Origin: Gonapodya prolifera JEL478
Taxonomy: Eukaryota; Monoblepharomycota; Monoblepharidomycetes; Monoblepharidales; Gonapodyaceae
Direction of reading: 5' to 3'
DNA: 64,000 nt
Assembly: GCA_001574975.1 (NCBI GenBank)
Contig: KQ965775.1
Location: forward strand, 67,205 to 131,204
Shown here: piece after piece, positions 57,219-64,000 of the stretch
Numbering within the stretch: position 1 is the stretch's first letter
Layout of the letters: each line of letters starts with the position of its first letter
Made by a program: the position numbers and the translations under genes
The notes under the pieces: generated by a model
Told to the model about the DNA's origin: nothing
The model's database searches: none
The model's input: only the letters and a program-made list of their open reading frames with translations

Positions 57219-57459
57219 TGCTACACAACCTAGGTGAGCTGCATGAGCCTGTAATCTGCAGGAACGTGTATATATGATCAGATTTACATAGCAAGACGTA
57301 ATGTGCATAGAACTCACCTGCAGGAACATGATGCCAAACTTAGGCACGTCCTGCAGGTGTGCACATCTAAACCCGCGGCCACAGTAGTGGCACAGCAGCT
57401 AATACCCAACACTCATACTACACTATATACTCCACATTAGTGGATGTCCATGTGACAAA
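57219..57459 (+). repeat. 245-bp repeat, copy 3
   Basis: Full copy, same orientation as copies 1 and 2. It differs by scattered substitutions (for example catgagcc for cacgagcc, a CpG-type change) and a one-base length difference near ttaggcacg. Confidence 0.85.
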
Positions 57460-57529
57460 TATGGGGGCAAAAACTCCAAACAAACTCCACAAGTGTAACA
57501 GAGTGCTGCCATTTGATTGTCCTTGTGAA

Positions 57530-58092
57530 TTAAAGCATTATCCAGGACAATAAGAGAATATTTGCCAGGGTAGGGGTTGCAATTTGGAAGCTATGAGAGT
57601 GGAAACTTCTTTGATCAAGAATGAATAGTGGACCTGGACTACAAACCATAACATCCATAAATAATGTGATGCAATCATCTGCATCCATAAGACCAACTTG
57701 TATGCTGTATCCAACATATCCATCATGTCCCAGAGCAGCCACAAGTGTAAACTGTTGTCCTCTGACAAATGGTGCCCAAATCTCTGCTCGTCTCCTGGAA
57801 ACAGCCCATCCCAATCATCTCATATGGGTTCTATGGTTGTAAGCTGACTTGTCAAAGAAGACAAGCTGACAATGGTGGTACTACAACATCCTAACAACAA
57901 AATCAGACATGATGCCTCATTCCGTTCCTGTGCTTGCTTTGACAAGTTCTTCAAAGAAAAGCCCGGATGATGGAGTGTCCTCCAGATGGTGGATTTGTCT
58001 ACCCTGACACCAAAATTTGACGCAACGCTGTCTGCTATTTCATAAAGATATTGGTCAGGCTGGATTCCAACAATTGTGCTGAAGTACTGCAA
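57530..58092 (-). mobile_element. IS630/Tc1–mariner-type transposase relic
   Basis: Minus strand. The first part (58092–57820) contains VASNFGVRVDKSTIWRTLHH, the helix-turn-helix before the DDE domain, and SKQAQERNEA. The second part (57814–57530) contains GWAVSRRRAEIWAPFVRGQQ, FTLVAALGHDGYVGYSIQVG and MDADDCITLF, the standard core of fungal IS630-like (DDE_3) transposases. A frame change separates the two parts, and the C-terminal catalytic region after the LDN-like position is degraded. No terminal inverted repeats or TA duplication were identified. Plain DNA transposon, inactive. Confidence 0.8.
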
Positions 58093-58444
58093 TAGAACAA
58101 TTTACATTGTACATCAGATTTTGCATGTCAAACACAACTCACTGCTTCAATTTCGGGCTTTAGTTTATGTGGTCAGCCATGAGGATCAATATATGGCAGG
58201 ATCACATCACCGTAACAATCAAAATTCCATCTCCATTGCTGCACTGATGACTCCGACACCATCACATGTTCTGCTGTTCTGCAACGTCTCAAACTGGCAC
58301 CAGATCTAAAGTAACATAGACGGCATGCCACCAAGTGTCTTGCAATAGTGGTTTAGGCATGCTGGGTATGTGATTGGTCTGGCAGGAGCCTCCCTTGCAC
58401 AATCCAACAACAAACTCACCTCTTTTCCTTGCAACAAGATCTGG

Positions 58445-58800
58445 TTGGTCCAATTCAAGTTCCAAAAGTCCTCTGGGAGCAAGGAAACTGATGCAAATGG
58501 GGAGGAAGAGAGGTGGGCAGGGTCTCGGACAGAAATTGGATTGCCAGGTGGAGGGAAAACACAGACAAACCTTTGTCCATAATTCTGTGCACTTTGTTTT
58601 GAGGGATTGTTGTTGCACTGTGTGATTTGGGCGATGTTGTGCAAATGTTTTGGCAATGTTTTGTGTGCACAAAAATTTGATTTTCAGTCAACCTTTTTGC
58701 CAATACCTCTAATGCAAACTTTGCAGTTGCTCTCAGGCTGAAAAGCCATGTGTTCAACACTGGCTGATGAAACCCACATTTCACATTGTGAGAGTGCAAT
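58445..58800 (-). repeat. Right arm of the long inverted repeat (CpG-depleted version)
   Basis: Partner of 52810–53146 in the opposite orientation. Read on the minus strand it gives VFPPPGNPISVRDPAHLSS, matching the left arm's VFPPPGDPISVRDPARLSS, the two differences being CpG-type codon changes. The arms are about 5.3 kb apart. Confidence 0.75.
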
Positions 58801-58815
58801 TCTCCATTTGTTCCC

Positions 58816-60400
58816 ACCCTGTTGGAACAACACTTAACTACTCACATTTTGATCTGTTGCAATGAGAACCATTGGATATGGAACATGCTTTACACAAGCT
58901 ATCATGAAGCACTTGATCCAACATTAAACTTACATCAAGCACAGCAACTTCTATGGATCTTAGAAGGAAGGTTGCTGTTGAGCTACGTGATGATGAAGAC
59001 TGGTATTAAGATAACATTCTTGGAGGTCACACTGAAGTTGATTGGAAAGCCTTGCTCAGAGATCTGGCAGACTCCAAGACTTATTTTGAAACTCTTGCAC
59101 TTCAAGCTGCTGTCAGGGTGGCAAATGTCCAAGTTTTTATTCACCAACGTATATCTAGAACAGACTTTCAAAACACAGTCTTGGGACCTGGAGTTGTTGG
59201 GCCAGATAGCCATAGCATTCATGTTTTTTTTTGTGTGGGGAACATGATGGTGCTGCTTTTCTCATAAATACCTTGATCAGATTCAAAATGATGGCTTTGT
59301 GGTCTACAATGGGGAAACTCTATTCTCCTGGTAGCAGAACACAGCTACCTTCAAAATTCCAACAGAAGCATTTATTCTAAGCCCTATTGTGACAGCATTT
59401 CACCAACCTGAAACTTTTACGGAGGAAGATCTGCCATCAGCAACCAAGTTCCTTGCCATGAGACAGAAATCAAGGATACAATTTGTACAAGCTTTCACAG
59501 TGTCTGATTGTGCCTTATTCCAAAAGCTTCTGCCAAAATCTTTGGTGACTGAGAGAAGGGTATCTTGGAAAAGACCCAACTTTGACCAACTTGCATGAGA
59601 TTGGTATGGTAACACAGATGATAGGACAAAACCTGATGGTATCAACTGTTATTGGCATACTGTTGAAGCTTTTGAAAGATATTATAACAACCATTACTTG
59701 AGGGCTCAAGGTAGAGAATCAGTTTTTCAGGAAAACCAGAGACTGGCAGACATCTCAGAGCAACTACTATTGGAAACAAAGGAGCTTGCTTTAACTTTTC
59801 CTGATGTGCTTGGTGGTGTTCCAGAAAATGACATTGATTTACCATCATCTGATGAAGAAGTTGAAGGGGGGAAGCTCACCAAACCCACAATTACCTCCAT
59901 CTTCACTCTTTGGCAAGACTCCAGCATTTTGGGAAGCATGGCTGACAGTGTGAAGGCACCACAAGGCTTCCCAGCAGCTGCTCATATTAGCAGAGCACCT
60001 CCAACATTAGTAGCCATTAATGCACCTGCCACAATTGGAACTGTTAAACTTGGGATATTTACAACAAGACTGGGGTCATTGACCAAACAGCTACCATCCC
60101 AAACAGGACCATCCACCATTGCTGCTACTGATGCTGCTGGAAAGACTGGTAATAGAAACCAAAAACCAAAAACCTGTTATGAGTGTAGAGAACCACTTTG
60201 CAGAGGGAGAGGTAATAGAAGATGGTGACATATCCTCAGGAGAGCGGAAAGAAAACTTACATTGAATGTCATAGGCCATACTTCACTGGAAATTGTGACA
60301 GTGATAACTATATGAATGCAGAAGCCTTGAAAGATGAGGCAGTGAGAGCTATTCATGCTATTCAATTTACATCTTCTGTGTGGACTGGTAGCAACAATTA
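58816..60400 (+). mobile_element. CpG-poor mobile-element sequence, right part
   Basis: Plus-strand pieces: AVELRDDEDWY and GHTEVDWKALLRDLADSKTY (about 58980–59090), then VRVANVQVFIHQRISR and SHSIHVFF, together faintly like an OTU-type cysteine protease domain. Then come KFLAMRQKSRIQFVQAF and, from 59698, an open frame with ENQRLADISEQLLLETKELA ending in a Cys motif TCYECREPLCRGRGNRRW (60173–60226), like zinc-binding tails of some fungal transposase-derived proteins. Frames are broken; identity is unproven. CpG is nearly absent until about 60480. Confidence 0.4.
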
Positions 60401-60719
60401 ACAAACAATTTTCCCTCTTTATTTCACTTGGTGTTTTAAGTTTTGAAAGAGACTCACTTCAGGCAGAGACACCAAGAGATTTGTTTCTGCCGCAGGTTGA
60501 CAAAAACGCGACCAGCTGTCGCGGTGCACGGGCCACGACCACAGCCGTGTGATGGCGTGACAATCTTACTGTTTATTCCTTGCAATATGCAGGCGCTGAA
60601 CGTTGAAATAGTGTTAAAGAACGTAGTTTGAATTAATTTTGATTTTATATTTAAAAAATAAAAAATTGCGCTTTGCGCAGAATCAAAATTACTTATGTTG
60701 CTACAAGAATGAATTGAAT

Positions 60720-62188
60720 GCCAAATTTGCCGAACATTAACTTTCGAACCTACCGAAGCAGCCACCATCGTTTCTCTGCACAAGTGCCCACCTTTGCGGA
60801 CTTTAGTGCCCTCGGCATCAAGACCATTCTCAGTTCGCCGCACGTGGCTAGAATGGAAAACGTGTCAATCGCGTCACGATGCCCCTTTGTTCCCAAGATT
60901 CTGTCCCGAACACCGGATTTTATGGATAGAGAAACACACGGAGAGCTGATTGCAGGACTGTGACTGGTCTCGTGAGCGATTTGAGACTGCGATTGGAATG
61001 GGACGGGATTCAACTTTACGTCGCGCCTGGCATCCATCAGTCGAGTGTGGCACGGACCCGCGATTCGACGCCTGTAGGAGTCTCTTGTCATTGTCTCCAA
61101 CGAGACTTATGTGATTCCCCGTCCTATCACGGCGTACAACGAGTTACAGGTCGGAACTCGTGGATTTGTCAAGCCAAAACGGGTCTTGTTCAACTATTCG
61201 GAATATAATCTCGAAGGAATACAGCAATTTATCCAAGATGTTCAATGTTCGTTTGTCGACTGGGAGATTGCTGGAGACTCACCGATCGACCTGCGAGTGA
61301 CGAAGTCCTTGACATCAACGGCGGCTGGAAGCTGCGTTTGGGAGTTGGACATCACGGTATACGACCAAGATTATCTGATTGCAACAGAGGAGTTGATTGA
61401 ACAGTTTCCAAATCTGTTGCTGTTGGCGAGAGATCACAGCACAAAGTCTGGCGACTCCTCTCAGAATATAACGCTGTACTCTCTCGGCTACCTGAGGTTC
61501 ATTCGACGCCTTTCTGTGATGGGACTTCAGTCTGAAGAGTCACTTCAAAGCATTTATTTGAAGGTACAGGAGATGGAGAACATTCAATTCTTGAAACTCC
61601 AATATACTGAGGGCGATGGATTTACAATGGAGCAGCTGCAAACGCTTTACAGTCTGAAAAATCTGGAAAATTTAGTATTACTGAACGCTCCTGAAGTTTC
61701 CATCGGCGCTCCGCAGTTTGAGGACCTTATAGTTTCCCTCCTCCAGCACATCGGTCATCGTCTCAAAGCTTTGGACACTTTCAACTTTCCTATATGACGT
61801 TGGACAGGGTTTGCACCATCTTTGTCCCAACCTTAGGATTCTTGTGCTTGAGGAATGCAGCATTATTGACTACCTTGTACCCATTCGCCTTGCTGCAACA
61901 TTGCCATACCTGGAGGTCCTAGGGTCGGGGTGCTCTGAAGCCATGGAACAAGATGTTGTAAAGGAGAGCGTGTTCAGCGATATCCTTCAAGCGAGGAGCA
62001 CCCCATTGCAAGTTTTTGTCGGAGATGGTACGGTGCTGAAAGGAGCATTTTTACCCAGTGTCTCCGTTGGAGGACTTTTTTGGATCAAATGTACGCTGGC
62101 TCACACCAAACTGAAGACAACCGAAGAACTAGAAGCGAACTACATCAATATAAATTCTGACGAATGGTCCCCAGGAGATGAAATATAA
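60720..62188 (+). pseudogene. Leucine-rich (F-box/LRR-like) protein, apparently damaged
   Basis: Main open part, 61111–61797: RPITAYNELQVGTRGFVKPK, FPNLLLLARDHSTKSG, LYSLGYLRFIRRLSVMGLQS, YSLKNLENLVLLNAPEV. It ends in a stop at 61795 and continues in another frame at 61811–62188 with LCPNLRILVLEECSIIDYL and LPYLEVLGSG, ending SPGDEI. Upstream pieces (60718–60960) lie in yet another frame. The spaced L-x-x-L pattern is LRR-like. No splice restores frame at 61795, so it is more likely a damaged gene than an intron-containing one. It differs in sequence from the F-box cluster at 28–34 kb. Confidence 0.5.
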
Positions 62189-62625
62189 TACGTGTGTGTG
62201 AAACAACAGCTCTCTATGAATAAATTTACCACCTTGGCAAGACGACATTTCAGATGCATTCCGTTTATCTTTCAAAAACGTACTCACAAGTTCCGTGCAC
62301 CACACTCGACGTCCAAGTAAATTGACATGATCGCTTACTGGGAATAAATTTCTATTTACTGAGGCCATTCATTGAATGGGGGGTATTGTTTGCGTGGCTG
62401 GTAAGATCACATATCTCCACCAACAGCGGCGATACTAAGGCGGAAGCCGACCCACGCTTGATGGACGAGCAGTGGAGTGGCGCGAGGGGAAGGGTCACGA
62501 CTTTCAACCACGTGTTAAAATTCTCACATGAGACAGAGTTATGTGGTTCCATTTTAAACATCATTACATAGTATCTTCACGAACTGACACCCATCCTTCC
62601 TCACTACCACCTCCTCGCCACCACT
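62189..62625. other. Intergenic, nothing recognised
   Basis: Convergent 3' flanks of the leucine-rich gene and the dienelactone hydrolase. No open frame of interest. Confidence 0.4.
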
Positions 62626-64000
62626 CTACAACTTGGCCCCGCCATCAAGCAACCACTTCTTGAAGAACGCCTTGGTGTTTGCGAGCGCCAAATCCCGCTC
62701 AGCTTTCTGCACTGGGTCGTCCTCGTTGCACCGGATGGCAAAACCGTGCATCGTGGAGGGGGCGTAGCTGGGTGGACCGGAGGCGAGGGAGGTCATTGAA
62801 CGAAGAGCGTCAACGGCATGTCAAGCTGTCAAGCACACCCACGAAAAACGCCCACTCACACATGAAAGTCAAACCACCCCTTCGTCTTCTCCTCTTTATT
62901 CCTCTCCTCCAACGTCTCGATAACACCCTTCCTGTCCGCATCCTTCAGCGAGAAATCCTTGTCGCTGAAAATGAACAGCGCCGGCACGACTAGGTTCTCA
63001 GCGTCCTTTGACGGGGGTGAGGACCATTCCCCGGCGTGCGCTTCGGCGACGGCGTCGGCCAGTGGCGGGCTGATGGAGCCGAGGAGGAGGGAGTCGCTGG
63101 GGCGGGTGGGGAGGTGGTCAGTGGTACCGAGGACTGTAGTTCAGACGAAAGAGCAAACTCACTGTCCTCCAAAACAGTATCCTATCGACCCAAGTTTTGC
63201 GACACTGTGCTTTTCCTTCAGAAATGCTGCAAATGACTTGGCCAGCGCACCGTATTTCGACTTGGTGTTAATGACCGTGTACGCGACTGAGGGGACGACC
63301 GAAAGCGCTGGGTGAGTGGGCGGGGCAGATGGCGGTGGTCACGCGGTTGAAGGTTGAAAGGAAAGAGACAAGGGAAGAGTCGGATGAACGGAACTTACCG
63401 CGTCCGACCTGGACGAACCGTCCCCACATTGTTGCGGCGGGCGCGACGCTGATGTCGAGCGCGTTGGGTGGCGGAGCGGAGTAGCCGTTGAAGAAGTCTG
63501 GGGAGGTGGTGGGTTCCAGGTGGTGGATTGCAACGCGCAATGTGGATTGGTGTCATGTGCAATACTGGCGAGACAAGTCAGAAGACACAAGCGTGACCCT
63601 GGGTCACGCTGGCTTCGACGACGCTTCAGCGGCGCGGTCGCTCCCGACTCTCCAGATAAATATCTCGTTTGAGAACTTGGCTGAATCGCAATGTGACCAC
63701 GCTTTGTCGAATTGTACTGAAGTAAACTTCACATGTCCATCCGTCCCAGTCATAAAACCACCACCTCTGTGAAATGACCCGCCCTCCTCCCGAATCCTCG
63801 CTCTCTCTTCGCCCACTACGCACCAGGAACGAATACCGCGAACCCTTCCTTGGCGAGCGCGTCCGCGACCAATCGCGTATTCGGCATTTTCCAGCCGAAT
63901 ATGTCGTGGCAGATCAGAATCGACGTGGCGGTGGAGTTGCCTTGAATTTTCGGGTGTTCGGGGATCAGGGACGTCGGGAGGTATCGGGTCGGTCACGTCG
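62626..64000 (-). CDS. Dienelactone hydrolase family protein (5' end outside window)
   Basis: Alpha/beta-hydrolase of the carboxymethylenebutenolidase type. Minus-strand exons: from the window edge to 63824, 63497–63399, 63307–63163, 63096–62860 and 62767–62626; all junctions keep frame. Motifs in order: ILICHDIFGWKMPNTR, GFAVFVPDFFNGY, nucleophile GYCFGG (Cys as in dienelactone hydrolases), LFIFSDKDFSLKDADR with the catalytic Asp, and MHGFAIRCNED with the catalytic His, ending FFKKWLLDGGAKL. Fungal relatives are cytosolic hydrolases of uncertain substrate, some induced by aromatic compounds. The first exon as read lacks a start codon and meets a stop close to the window edge, so a further splice acceptor must lie near 63975–64000. 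Confidence 0.88.

Noticed and set aside
55138-57459. 245-bp repeats considered as LTRs of a retroelement
   Set aside because: They do not begin TG and end CA consistently, there are three unequally spaced copies, and no gag-pol, primer-binding site or polypurine tract is visible between them.
62860-63133. Apparent frame break in the dienelactone hydrolase after GYCFGG
   Set aside because: Using the acceptor at 63097 (ccccag) instead of 63134 restores frame, so the gene is intact here.
1-64000. CRISPR arrays, operons, ribosome-binding sites, prophage or plasmid genes
   Set aside because: None seen; spliceosomal introns and gene content show nuclear fungal DNA.

Overview
The window is nuclear DNA of a fungus. 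Genes carry many short GT–AG introns (mostly 48–100 bp, donors GTGAGT/GTAAGT-like) and are GC-rich with abundant CpG. The gene set is fungal: hormone-sensitive-lipase-like esterase, PPIL4/Cyp6, spherulin-4, Gbp2-like RRM protein, mitochondrial ABCB half-transporter and dienelactone hydrolase. A TopBP1 homologue with eight BRCT domains, a CLASRP-type splicing regulator and a TKL kinase–Sel1 relic would suit an early-diverging (zoosporic) fungus better than an ascomycete. A basidiomycete is not excluded, and the species cannot be fixed from the sequence. Assembly gaps lie at 44339–44351 and 55244–56097, with single Ns at 3462, 3528, 56727 and 56829.

Layout. 1–11.7 kb: 3' part of a lipase, PPIL4/Cyp6, a C2H2 zinc-finger gene, a spherulin-4 gene and an unrecognised minus-strand gene. 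11.7–18.3 kb: gene-poor, with exon-like pieces but no gene I can name. 18.3–19.2 kb: a small secreted HNH (DUF1524-type) protein. 19.3–24.5 kb: an ACR3 arsenite-transporter pseudogene whose 5' end stops at a repeated, CpG-poor element; a 5S rRNA gene lies just beyond it. 25–27.7 kb: Gbp2-like RNA-binding protein. 27.8–34.5 kb: a cluster of F-box-like paralogues (one intact, two decayed, one inverted fragment) with a multi-pass membrane protein inside it. 34.6–38.1 kb: mitochondrial ABC transporter. 38.3–40.1 kb: decayed kinase–Sel1 gene. 40.5–49.3 kb: CLASRP-like and TopBP1-like genes, head to head across 100 bp. 49.6–52.4 kb: an unrecognised coiled-coil protein and deoxyribose-phosphate aldolase. 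52.8–60.7 kb: a CpG-poor mobile-element mosaic with long inverted arms, a 245-bp repeat in three copies, a ~303-bp tandem repeat and an IS630/Tc1-like transposase relic. 60.7–64 kb: a damaged leucine-rich protein gene and a dienelactone hydrolase that runs off the right end.

The genes do not form a pathway. They look like ordinary housekeeping genes (splicing, RNA export, checkpoint, mitochondrial transport, nucleoside catabolism, lipolysis) interrupted by two mobile-element islands and by fast-evolving families (F-box, kinase–Sel1). The strongest leads are the metazoan-like TopBP1 layout with an ATR-activator-like motif, micro-exons carrying both Walker motifs of the ABC transporter, and the CpG-specific decay of the mobile-element copies.
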